From: JACCVG01 sp963790245 | GTDB lineage: Bacteria; Actinomycetota; Thermoleophilia; Solirubrobacterales; Thermoleophilaceae | Direction: 5' to 3' | Assembly (NCBI GenBank): GCA_963790245.1 | Contig: CAWBNP010000002.1 | Location: 372,001 to 436,000 of the forward strand | DNA: 64,000 nt | Part shown: in pieces, positions 1 to 6,603 of the stretch | How positions within the stretch are numbered: the stretch's first letter is position 1 | How the letters are laid out: every line of letters starts with the position of its first letter | The notes under the pieces: generated by a model | Seen by the model: only the letters and a program-made list of their open reading frames with translations | Told to the model about the DNA's origin: nothing | Databases searched by the model: none | Program-made: the position numbers and the translations under genes

Positions 1-36
1 CGGTTCGGCGACGGTGCCCTCGAAGCTCGCCGTCAC
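1..36 (-). CDS. 5' end of the gene after lspA (partial, possibly an RluA-family pseudouridine synthase)
   Basis: Twelve codons starting at GTG (34-36) run off the left edge of the window. The start overlaps the lspA stop as GTGA, the same coupling used throughout the window. The translation begins VTASFEGTVAEP. In many bacteria the gene after lspA is an RluD-type pseudouridine synthase, which suggests that identity, but the fragment is too short to confirm any family. Confidence 0.4.
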   Translation of the reverse strand, partial: MTASFEGTVAEP

Positions 37-500
37 CTGGCGGCCGACGGTTCGCGCCCCTCCGAGAGAATCAACATCACAAACCCGACGACGCCGAGCA
101 CGATGAACACGTCGGCGAGATTGAACGCCGGCCACGCGATCGGGTCGATGAAGTCGATCACCTTGCCGATCCGCAGCCGGTCGATCAGGTTCCCGATCGC
201 CCCGCCGAGGATCGCGCCGACCGGCACCCAAAGCAACCGCTCACGAGCGTGTCGGGCGAAGTAGGCCAGCAGCAGGGTCACGGAGGCGGCGACCAGGATC
301 AGAATCAGCGGACCCGCGCCACCGAGCGCGCCGAAGGCAACGCCGTCGTTGCGGACGAGGGTGATGTCAAGGCCGTAGAAGATGTTGACGCTCTCCCCCG
401 TGTTGAGCGAGGCGAGCACCAGCGCCTTGACCGCCTGATCGGCCGCGACGACGCCGACGGCTACGAGCAGCACGCGGCCCCAGGCCCCCACGAGACTCAA
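33..500 (-). CDS. lspA: Lipoprotein signal peptidase (signal peptidase II)
   Basis: 155 aa, the usual length for LspA. This inner-membrane aspartyl protease removes the signal peptide of diacylglyceryl-modified prolipoproteins just before the lipobox cysteine. Four hydrophobic segments are visible. The two conserved catalytic aspartates are present in GNLIDR (Asp107) and FNLADVF (Asp130), and the RNDGVAFG stretch near residue 50 matches the conserved Asn/Gly motif. The start overlaps the yggT stop by 4 nt, so the two are probably translated in sequence. The window contains at least one client, the DUF3352 lipoprotein at 6604-8166. Confidence 0.95.
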   Translation of the reverse strand: MSLVGAWGRVLLVAVGVVAADQAVKALVLASLNTGESVNIFYGLDITLVRNDGVAFGALGGAGPLILILVAASVTLLLAYFARHARERLLWVPVGAILGGAIGNLIDRLRIGKVIDFIDPIAWPAFNLADVFIVLGVVGFVMLILSEGREPSAAR

Positions 501-790
501 CCGCGGATCAACGGGACGAGCAGGTAAAGCCCGACGAAGACGAGCGCGAGCGTCGCCACCATCGGCGAGAGGTCGAGCGCCGCCGGTCCCAGCCGGGGCG
601 AGGGCAGGATGCGCCGGAACAGACCGAGGTAGGGGTTGGTCACGCTCTCGACGAACTCGAGGAACGCGCGCAGCGCCGGGATGTAGGGGATCCGCGGCAG
701 GAACGAGATGATCACCCGGATGAAGATAAGGATGATGAACAGGACGATCAGGTTCGCGACGAAGCTCGCAACAAGCTCGCGCGTGATCAT
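497..790 (-). CDS. YggT family membrane protein
   Basis: 97 aa with hydrophobic segments near residues 8-28 and 72-95. The middle holds the FLEFVESVTNPYLGLFRRILP stretch typical of YggT/Ycf19 proteins. In actinobacteria and firmicutes YggT usually lies close to sepF and the division cluster, as here. Its molecular role is not settled. It sits between proC and lspA with 4-nt overlaps on both sides, which implies a single transcript. Confidence 0.88.
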   Translation of the reverse strand: MITRELVASFVANLIVLFIILIFIRVIISFLPRIPYIPALRAFLEFVESVTNPYLGLFRRILPSPRLGPAALDLSPMVATLALVFVGLYLLVPLIRG

Positions 791-1539
791 CGTGCCGGCC
801 CCGCTACGGCGCTGACGGCATCATCGAAGGCGGCACGCAGGCCGGCTCGCTCGAGCGCGGCCAAACCGCGCGCGGTCGAGCCGCCGGGCGAGGTGACCCG
901 ACGCCGCAGTTCGCGCGTGTCGTCGTCGGAGGCGCGCAGCACGGCCGCCGTCCCGGCCATCGTCTCGACCGCCATTCGGCCGGCCTGCTCGGGAGGAAGA
1001 CCGTGGCGGACGCCCGCGTCGACCAGCGCCTCTACGACGAGCGCGAAGAACGCGGGCCCGCAGCCCATCAACGCCGTTGCGGGCTCAAGCAGCGGCTCGG
1101 AGAGGGTGATAACGATCCCGGCGGCTCCGAACAGCTCGAGGATCTCGGCCTCAGGACCAGCCGCCGCGCGCGATCCAGGCGCGTAGCAGAGCACTCCCGC
1201 GCCGATCTCGGCCGGGATGTTCGGCATGAACCGGTAGACGGGACGATCGGGATAGGCCGCCTCGACCTCGGCCGTAGTCGTACCGCCCAGCAGCGAGACG
1301 ACGGCGCTCGCCCCGGGCGCGGCGACCTGAGCGACCTCGGCAAGCTGCGCAGGCTTGTGCGCGAGGACGAGCACGTCGCTCTCCTGCGCCGCCCGCTCGC
1401 TGGTCGCGACCTCACCGCCGATCGCCTCGGCCAGCGCCTCGGCGCGCTCGGAGTCGGCATCGGAAACGAGCGCGGGCTGCCCAAGGCCGCGCGCGATCGC
1501 CGCACCCATGTTTCCCGCTCCGATCAATCCGATCCGCAT
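787..1539 (-). CDS. proC: Pyrroline-5-carboxylate reductase
   Basis: 250 aa. ProC catalyses the last step of proline synthesis, NAD(P)H-dependent reduction of 1-pyrroline-5-carboxylate. The N-terminus carries the Rossmann motif GAGNMG (residues 7-12). The C-terminal dimerisation domain contains the family signature region TSPGGSTARGLAALE. The protein is slightly shorter than the common 265-275 aa. It is the first gene of the proC-yggT-lspA run. Its position next to yggT and near sepF and yggS is a common actinobacterial arrangement. Confidence 0.93.
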   Translation of the reverse strand: MRIGLIGAGNMGAAIARGLGQPALVSDADSERAEALAEAIGGEVATSERAAQESDVLVLAHKPAQLAEVAQVAAPGASAVVSLLGGTTTAEVEAAYPDRPVYRFMPNIPAEIGAGVLCYAPGSRAAAGPEAEILELFGAAGIVITLSEPLLEPATALMGCGPAFFALVVEALVDAGVRHGLPPEQAGRMAVETMAGTAAVLRASDDDTRELRRRVTSPGGSTARGLAALERAGLRAAFDDAVSAVAGPAR

Positions 1540-1637
1540 AGCGGGACTGAGGATACGCGGCGGACTCGCGGCGCGACAGACGGGAGATGGTTATGCCGCG
1601 GAAGGTCTTCCGCTTGAGAAAGCCAGAGGTCCTAGGA

Positions 1638-1657
1638 CTGGTTGAAGAAGCCCTTTT
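1638..1657 (-). repeat. Direct repeat copy 1: duplicate of the sepF 3' end
   Basis: The 20 bases ctggttgaagaagccctttt are identical to 2558-2577 inside the last codons of sepF, 920 bp away in the same orientation. On the minus strand both copies read KGFFNQS followed by a TAG stop, although the serine codon differs (TCC here, AGT in sepF). The bracketed segment holds the collagen-like gene. This may be an insertion footprint or a remnant of a sepF duplication. Confidence 0.7.
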
Positions 1658-1791
1658 AGCGGGTCCGTCTGCTTGTCGACCAGGACGCCCGCGCCGGTGG
1701 CGATGACTTCCCGCCGTCTGATCTTTCACGGCTGCGGATGGCCGGGCGCGCCGCGCCGGAGCCCTACCTCGACCTGATGTTGTGAGCGACG

Positions 1792-1827
1792 CTCGGACCG
1801 TTCGCTTGGAAGCGCGAACGGTCCGAG
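1792..1827 (-). terminator. Hairpin downstream of the collagen-like gene
   Basis: A perfect 14-bp inverted repeat (1792-1805 with 1814-1827) with an 8-nt loop lies 12 nt beyond the stop of the collagen-like gene. No U-tract follows, so it may act with Rho or as a 3' stabiliser. It is the strongest simple hairpin in this intergenic region. Confidence 0.6.
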
Positions 1828-1839
1828 GTAGCTAGATCG

Positions 1840-2274
1840 CTATCGCTTCGCAAATCCGCCGGGAGGACCGGGAGGACCGGGAGGACCGGGAGGACCGGGA
1901 GGACCCTGGTCACCCGTCCTGCCCCCGTCGCCCTGGATTCCCCTTTCGCCCTGCGGTCCCTGCGGACCCGTCCTGCCCCCGTCGCCCTGGATTCCCCTTT
2001 CGCCCTGCGGTCCCTGCGGACCCGTCCTGCCCCCGTCGCCCTGGATTCCCCTCAATGTCGATTCGTCAATGTCATCACCCGTCAGCGAGTTGTCCTTGAT
2101 GTCGCCACCGGCGACGCTGTTCTGCCTGAGGTCCTTGCCCCCGACGCTGTTGTTCTCGATGTCTTGACCGCTGATCAGGCCCTCGGCTGCGATGGCTCCG
2201 CCACCAAGCGCCACAAAGAGGGCCATCGTTGCCACCACGTTCGCGTAGGTCAGTCGCCTGCGGAGTCCGTCCAT
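1840..2274 (-). CDS. Collagen-like repeat protein with N-terminal membrane segment
   Basis: 144 aa. A basic N-terminus and one hydrophobic segment (about residues 9-30) suggest export or membrane anchoring. Residues 33-80 form a degenerate repeat with NNSV, QNSV, DNSL and related motifs, each followed by xGxDI/L; I recall this module from exported proteins of Solirubrobacter relatives. The C-terminal half is Gly-X-Y: two and a partial copy of an 18-residue unit starting GDGGRTGPQGPQGERGIQ, then a run of GPP triplets and the end GGFAKR. A good ribosome-binding site (GGAGCGGGAG) lies 3-4 nt upstream of the ATG. Function is unknown; a surface fibre is an inference from the Gly-X-Y repeats. Confidence 0.8.
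   Translation of the reverse strand: MDGLRRRLTYANVVATMALFVALGGGAIAAEGLISGQDIENNSVGGKDLRQNSVAGGDIKDNSLTGDDIDESTLRGIQGDGGRTGPQGPQGERGIQGDGGRTGPQGPQGERGIQGDGGRTGDQGPPGPPGPPGPPGPPGGFAKR
1861..1905 (-). repeat. 9-bp tandem repeat encoding Gly-Pro-Pro
   Basis: Five exact copies of gggaggacc (plus-strand sense) encode the GPP triplets at the end of the collagen-like protein. Exact identity at the DNA level makes this tract prone to slippage, so copy number may vary between strains. Confidence 0.9.
1921..2052 (-). repeat. 54-bp tandem repeat in the collagen-like gene
   Basis: Two complete identical 54-bp units (1921-1974, 1975-2028) and a 24-bp partial third (2029-2052). Each unit encodes 18 residues of Gly-X-Y sequence. 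The identity between units points to recent duplication. Confidence 0.92.
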
Positions 2275-2551
2275 TTTCTCCCGCTCCTTTGATCGTCCAC
2301 CAGGGAGCCAGGTCCCGGGTCCGGCAAGAGGACCCCTAGCGACTAGTTAGTAACAAAGGCTACTCGCCCTACCTAGCTGCAATCCGGCGTGGGGACGATC
2401 TCGTGAGCCCTTTGAGAAGTTTCTTGGGACGTATTTGGCCGGGAACGTGCAGTTGCCCAACGTCTACTGGCGTTCCGCCGGTCAGCGACTGAGGCCCAGA
2501 TCCCGCTCGGGCAGCCGGTTCAGGGGCTGCAGAGCGGATACGCCGTCAACC

Positions 2552-3097
2552 CTAACTCTGGTTGAAGAAGCCCTTTTCGTCGAGCAGTCGCGCTTGCTCG
2601 GCGGCCGAGACCTCGACGTTGCGCGGGGTGAGCATGAAGACCTTGTCGGCAACGCGCTGCATCCCGCCGTCAAGCGCGTAGGTCAGCCCAGAGGCGAAGT
2701 CGATCAACCGCTTGGAGAGTTCGACATCGGCGCCCTGGAGGTTGAGGATCACTGGAACCCGGTCCTTGAACCGGTCGGCGATCTCCTGGGCGTCGTTGAA
2801 GCTCGTCGGATGGACGAGGTGGACCTGGACCTCGGGGCCCTGACCGTTTCCGACCGCGCGCAGGACACGGGTCTCCGAGCGGGCGGCCGCCGGCGACCCG
2901 TCGTCGGCGAAGATGTCGTCGAAGTCATCGCGCCGCTCGCGCCGGGGAAGGCGACGGATGTTCTGGCTGCGCTCCCGATAGCCGTCCTCGAGCGCGGTTT
3001 CGTGGGTCGCCTCAGGGGTCTCTTCGCGATAGCCGTCGTCGTCCTCTGCAAGGCCGAAGTAGACGAGAGATCTGTGCCAGGTATCGCGGAGCGCCAT
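2552..3097 (-). CDS. sepF: Cell division protein SepF
   Basis: 181 aa. SepF anchors FtsZ to the membrane and is the main FtsZ tether in actinobacteria lacking FtsA. The short N-terminus (MALRDTWHRSLVYFGLAED) is the membrane-binding region, followed by a charged linker (about 20-70). The C-terminal SepF core includes RVLRAVGNG, the VHLVHPTSFNDAQEIADRF helix region, VILNLQGAD and DFASGLTYALDGGMQRVADKVFMLTPRNVEVS. The start at 3097 faces the divergent hydrolase gene 54 bp away. The last codons are duplicated at 1638-1657. Confidence 0.95.
   Translation of the reverse strand: MALRDTWHRSLVYFGLAEDDDGYREETPEATHETALEDGYRERSQNIRRLPRRERRDDFDDIFADDGSPAAARSETRVLRAVGNGQGPEVQVHLVHPTSFNDAQEIADRFKDRVPVILNLQGADVELSKRLIDFASGLTYALDGGMQRVADKVFMLTPRNVEVSAAEQARLLDEKGFFNQS
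2558..2577 (-). repeat. Direct repeat copy 2 (inside the 3' end of sepF)
   Basis: Partner of 1638-1657. It covers codons for the C-terminal KGFFNQ of SepF. The short sequence cctaNNNctgg next to it is also partly shared between the copies. Confidence 0.7.
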
Positions 3098-3151
3098 GAT
3101 TCCGTCGTTGTTCGCCCATCCGGGCCGAATTCCTTTGACTGAGGTTAGCGC

Positions 3152-4015
3152 GTGTCAGAGCCCCACAAACCAACTCGCCTGCCCGATTCGACACCGTTCT
3201 CGGTGCGGTGCGGCGACGTGACCCTGCGCGGCGAGCGGTCGGGGGCCGGCCCGCCGATCGTCCTCCTGCACGGTTTGACCGCAACCCGGCGGTACGTCGT
3301 CATGGGTTCCCGGCTGCTCGAGCGGCGCGGCTACGAGCTGATCTCCTATGACGGGCGCGCGCACGGAGGATCGACGGCTCCGCAAGATCCGTCCGCGTTT
3401 GAGTACGCCGATCTCCTGTCTGACCTTGAAAGAGTGCTCGACGCGCTAGGGCTGGACCGTGTCGTGCTCGCCGGAAGCTCGATGGGCGCGGCTACGGCGA
3501 TCGCGTTCGCGCTGGCCCATCCCGAGCGGGTGGCGGGACTGGTTCAGGCGACGCCGGCCTACACAGGATCGGCTTACACCGATCCTGAGGGCCTCGCGGG
3601 CTGGGACCGCCTCGCCGACGGCCTCGAGCGCGACGGCGTAGAGGGGTTCATCGAGGCCTACGCGGTCCATCTGCGCGGCCGGTTCGCCGAGTCGATCGAG
3701 CGACTCACCCGCCAGCGCCTCTCGCGCCACGCCAACGTCCGCGCCCTGGCGCCGGCGCTGCGGGTCGTCCCGCGCTCGACCGCGTTCGATGGCATTGGGC
3801 GGCTGGCCGAGCTCGCGGCCCCCACGCTGGTCGTCGGCAGCCGCGACGAGGGTGACCCGACCCACCCGCTCGCGGTCGCCGAGGAATACGCTCGCCGTAT
3901 TCCGACTGCCAAGCTCGTCGTCGAGGAACCGGGCAAGCCGCCGCTCGCCTGGCGCGGCGCCCAGGTTTCGCGCGCGATCGCGGCGTTCCTGGCCGAGCAC
4001 GCCGTTCACTCGTAG
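3152..4015 (+). CDS. Alpha/beta hydrolase
   Basis: 287 aa from a GTG start. The alpha/beta-hydrolase fold is clear: the oxyanion HG motif (VLLHGLTA, about 38-45), YDGRAHGGS, and the nucleophile elbow GSSMG with Ser110. An acidic residue is available in VVGSRDEGDPTHP. The usual catalytic His region near the C-terminus reads EEPGKPPLAWRGAQ, with no His at the expected place. It is one of the few plus-strand genes here, divergent from sepF, and its end overlaps the yggS end by 10 nt in a convergent arrangement. The substrate cannot be predicted. Confidence 0.85.
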   Translation: MSEPHKPTRLPDSTPFSVRCGDVTLRGERSGAGPPIVLLHGLTATRRYVVMGSRLLERRGYELISYDGRAHGGSTAPQDPSAFEYADLLSDLERVLDALGLDRVVLAGSSMGAATAIAFALAHPERVAGLVQATPAYTGSAYTDPEGLAGWDRLADGLERDGVEGFIEAYAVHLRGRFAESIERLTRQRLSRHANVRALAPALRVVPRSTAFDGIGRLAELAAPTLVVGSRDEGDPTHPLAVAEEYARRIPTAKLVVEEPGKPPLAWRGAQVSRAIAAFLAEHAVHS

Positions 4016-4641
4016 ATCGCCCGGCCGAGCCGGACGATCGTCGCCCCCTCCCGGACGGCATCCTCGAAGTCCTGGCTCGTCCCCATCGAGAGGCGCACGA
4101 GACCGTGCTCGGCGGCAAGCTCGGCCAGCGCCGCGAAATGCCGGCGGTTCGCGCCCGGCGCGTCGCTTTGCGGCGGCATCGTCATCAGGCCGCCGACCGG
4201 CACCGGGACCCGCTCCAGAAAACCGGGGAGATCCGCAGGGGCGATCCCGGCCTTGCCCGCCTCGCCTGCGACGTTGACCTCGATCAGCACCTCCCGAGCC
4301 GGATGCGCGGCGAGCTTTCGGGCCGCGCTTTCGCTTGCGAGCGAGTGGATCAACCGCGCCAGCGGCGCAACGTCACGAACGCGCCGGCTCTGGAGGACGC
4401 CGATGAAGTCCCACTCGAAGAGCTCGCCGTGGAGCGCGTGCGCCCGAGCCATCCGGTCCGCTCGGTTCTCACCCACCAGCCGGACGCCCGCATCGGCGAG
4501 CGCCGGGAGGTCCTCGTCCTCGACGTACTTGATCGCGACGCACAACTCGACGCAGTCGAGATCCCCTCCGGCGGCGACGATTCGCTCACGAACGCGATCG
4601 AGGTTGGCCCGGATTCGATCGGGGTCCGTCAAATCAGCCAC
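4006..4641 (-). CDS. PLP homeostasis protein (YggS/PLPBP family)
   Basis: 211 aa from GTG 4639-4641, which overlaps the end of pgeF by 13 nt. A longer open frame extends upstream into pgeF, but family similarity begins at VADLTDPDRI. The PLP-binding lysine is Lys38 in CVAIKYV. FIGVLQSRRV, EVLIEVNVAGEAGKAGI, GLMTMPP and LSMGTSQDFEDAVREGATIVRLGRAIYE match the family. The protein buffers free PLP and affects amino-acid and keto-acid pools. The pgeF-yggS order close to sepF is a conserved division-cluster neighbourhood. Confidence 0.93.
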   Translation of the reverse strand: MADLTDPDRIRANLDRVRERIVAAGGDLDCVELCVAIKYVEDEDLPALADAGVRLVGENRADRMARAHALHGELFEWDFIGVLQSRRVRDVAPLARLIHSLASESAARKLAAHPAREVLIEVNVAGEAGKAGIAPADLPGFLERVPVPVGGLMTMPPQSDAPGANRRHFAALAELAAEHGLVRLSMGTSQDFEDAVREGATIVRLGRAIYE

Positions 4642-5345
4642 GCGACCGCCGCCTGACGGCCGGTCACGCCTCCGTCGCGGCGGTGCGAGAAGAACAGGTC
4701 GGAGCGACAACTCGTACAGAGATCGAGGCGGTCGATGGCTCGGACCCCGGCCCCCGTCAGCCTTGCCTCGATCACCGCGCGCAGGTCGAGCATCCTTCCT
4801 GCCGCAGCCTCCGGAACGTCGGCGAAACGGGCCCGCACCTCGTCGCCGACCTCGAAGCAGCACGGGCCGATGCCCGGCCCCACTACGCCCGAAGGTGGTG
4901 TGTCGAACTGCTCCATCGCACGCTCGATGATCCCCGCTGCAATCCCGCGCCATCCGCAGTGCAGCATCGCGACCTGACCGCCACCGCTCAGAACCACCGG
5001 GAAACAGTCGGCGACTAGCACCAACAGACCGAGACCGGCGACGCGCGTGATGTGGCCGTCGGCCTCCTCGACCACCAACGGATCAGGCGCGGAGCAGAAT
5101 GCGGGCGGATCCTCATCGGCTTGCCACCGCCGCAGGCCGTCGCCGTGGATCTGGCGCGCGGCGGCGATCCGACCCTCCCCCAGGCCGATCTCGGTCGCGA
5201 GCCGCGCCCGGTTGGCGAGCACGTCGCTGTAGTCGTCCTCCGTGTTCAGTCCGAGGTTCAAGGACTCATACGCCCCGGTGCTCACGCCACCCGCCCGGGT
5301 CGAGAACACGACCGCGACCCCGTCGCCCTCCAACATGAACGTCAC
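4629..5345 (-). CDS. pgeF: YfiH/PgeF laccase-domain protein (purine nucleoside phosphorylase type)
   Basis: 238 aa. Family members were annotated as polyphenol oxidases and some are now known to act on purine nucleosides; a role in peptidoglycan editing was described in E. coli. Metal-site motifs are present: RQIHGDG, the VADCFPVVLSGG segment, LHCGWRG and GPGIGPCCFEVG. It overlaps the upstream nucleotidyltransferase by 4 nt and the downstream yggS start by 13 nt, so the three are probably cotranscribed. Confidence 0.9.
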   Translation of the reverse strand: MTFMLEGDGVAVVFSTRAGGVSTGAYESLNLGLNTEDDYSDVLANRARLATEIGLGEGRIAAARQIHGDGLRRWQADEDPPAFCSAPDPLVVEEADGHITRVAGLGLLVLVADCFPVVLSGGGQVAMLHCGWRGIAAGIIERAMEQFDTPPSGVVGPGIGPCCFEVGDEVRARFADVPEAAAGRMLDLRAVIEARLTGAGVRAIDRLDLCTSCRSDLFFSHRRDGGVTGRQAAVAWLI

Positions 5346-6562
5346 GGGGCGCCAGCCCGTGCGTGTTCGACCGCGGCGGCGAGCTCGGCATCTCGCCCGT
5401 CCACTAGCCCGTCGAGCTTCGCGAGCAACGTCCTGTGCAGCGCCGCTCCGATCGCCGGCGACGGAGCGAGACCCGCTTCGAGGAGGTCGTTCCCCCCGAT
5501 CTCCAGCGAGACGTGCCGCAACGAGGCGAGGTAGCGCAGCAGCGGCTCGGGTGCGGCGCCGAGCGCGAGCGCGAGCGCCATCGCTTCCGGCGAGACGCCG
5601 TCGACCAGCTCGAAGATCTCGGACGGTTTCGCGTCAGATCGCAGTTCGGCCGCCAATCGTGGGCCGTCCTCGAGCGCTCCTCGCACCCGCTGGGCTGCGC
5701 CGGCGTCGAGTTCCAGCTGTTCGAGAAGCGACGGTGCCCCCGAGCCCAGGGCCAGCAACAACCCCCCAAGCGCGCTGAGCACCCGATCGGCGCCGGTTTC
5801 GACGGCGGCCAGCGCCGTAGCGCCGCAGAGCGCCGGGTCGATCCCCCCCGGCCAGCGCTCGTGGAACCCGAGGTCGACCATCCGCTCGAGCGCCGGCACG
5901 AAGTCGACCTCGCCGAGCAGCAGCAGGAGCTCGGTCCCGAGTCGCGCGCCGGAGACCGTGCCGAGCGCGCCACCGTCGATCGCGGCGCGCGCGAGACGCT
6001 CGGTCTCCGCGTCCATGCGCGACTCGAGCCTGACCTCGTACCGAACCGCCCGCAGCAGGCGAGTCGGATCATCGAGGAAGCTGCGCGGATGCAGTACCCG
6101 AATCGTCTTGGTGGCCAGGTCGGCCCGACCATCGAACGGGTCGAGCGGTTCGCCGACCTCGGCCCCAAGGAACAGCGCGACGGCGTTCACCGAGAAGTCC
6201 CGGCGCGCCAGGTCCTCCTCGATCGCCGCAGGCTCGACCTCCGGCAGGGCCCCGGCCGCGAGGTAGCGCTCGCTGCGGGTGCGCGCGAGGTCGATCCGCA
6301 CGCCGCCGATCGCCATGCGGGCCGTCCCGAACCGCTCGTGCTCGAGCAGCTCCGCGCCGAAGCGATCCGACAATGCCCAGGCGAGCGAGCCGATCTCCCC
6401 CTCGACGGCGATATCCAGATCGACCGGGGCCGCCCCCCGCAGCGCGTCACGCACCGCCCCGCCGACCAGGTAGGCGGGCGGAAAACCGGCGAGGGCGTCG
6501 AGCAGCGCCGCACCCTCGGGAAGCGCGCGCACGATCTCCCGCCCGGTCGGCATCTTTCTCAT
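5342..6562 (-). CDS. CCA tRNA nucleotidyltransferase / poly(A) polymerase family protein
   Basis: 406 aa. The N-terminal nucleotidyltransferase domain shows LVGGAVRDALRG (32-43) and the catalytic pair in DLDIAVEG (Asp48, Asp50). ARRDFSVNAVAL and the RNA-binding region PTRLLRAVRYEVRLE follow, and the C-terminal half is helical. The class II family contains CCA-adding enzymes, split A- or CC-adding enzymes and poly(A) polymerases, which sequence alone does not separate here. I favour tRNA 3'-end maturation. The start chosen is the first ATG; a second Met lies three codons later. Confidence 0.88.
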   Translation of the reverse strand: MRKMPTGREIVRALPEGAALLDALAGFPPAYLVGGAVRDALRGAAPVDLDIAVEGEIGSLAWALSDRFGAELLEHERFGTARMAIGGVRIDLARTRSERYLAAGALPEVEPAAIEEDLARRDFSVNAVALFLGAEVGEPLDPFDGRADLATKTIRVLHPRSFLDDPTRLLRAVRYEVRLESRMDAETERLARAAIDGGALGTVSGARLGTELLLLLGEVDFVPALERMVDLGFHERWPGGIDPALCGATALAAVETGADRVLSALGGLLLALGSGAPSLLEQLELDAGAAQRVRGALEDGPRLAAELRSDAKPSEIFELVDGVSPEAMALALALGAAPEPLLRYLASLRHVSLEIGGNDLLEAGLAPSPAIGAALHRTLLAKLDGLVDGRDAELAAAVEHARAGAP

Positions 6563-6603
6563 CAGGCTTCCAGTCTGACGGGCACGACCGACGCGCCCGA
6601 GCG

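Larger units (their letters stand above)
1540..1839. other. Intergenic region between proC and the collagen-like gene
   Basis: About 300 bp without a supported gene. It contains a short copy of the 3' end of sepF (1638-1657) and a strong hairpin (1792-1827), both listed separately. A plus-strand frame open from 1660 to about 1787 reads like a protein C-terminus but has no start, and I do not call it. Nothing else is recognised. Confidence 0.6.

Noticed and set aside
1660..1787. Plus-strand frame reading RVRLLVDQDARAGGDDF and ending in a stop, as a gene remnant
   Set aside because: No start, no recognised family, and high GC makes such frames common.
1861..2052. Tandem repeats as a possible CRISPR array
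   Set aside because: Units are contiguous without spacers and encode Gly-X-Y triplets in an open frame.
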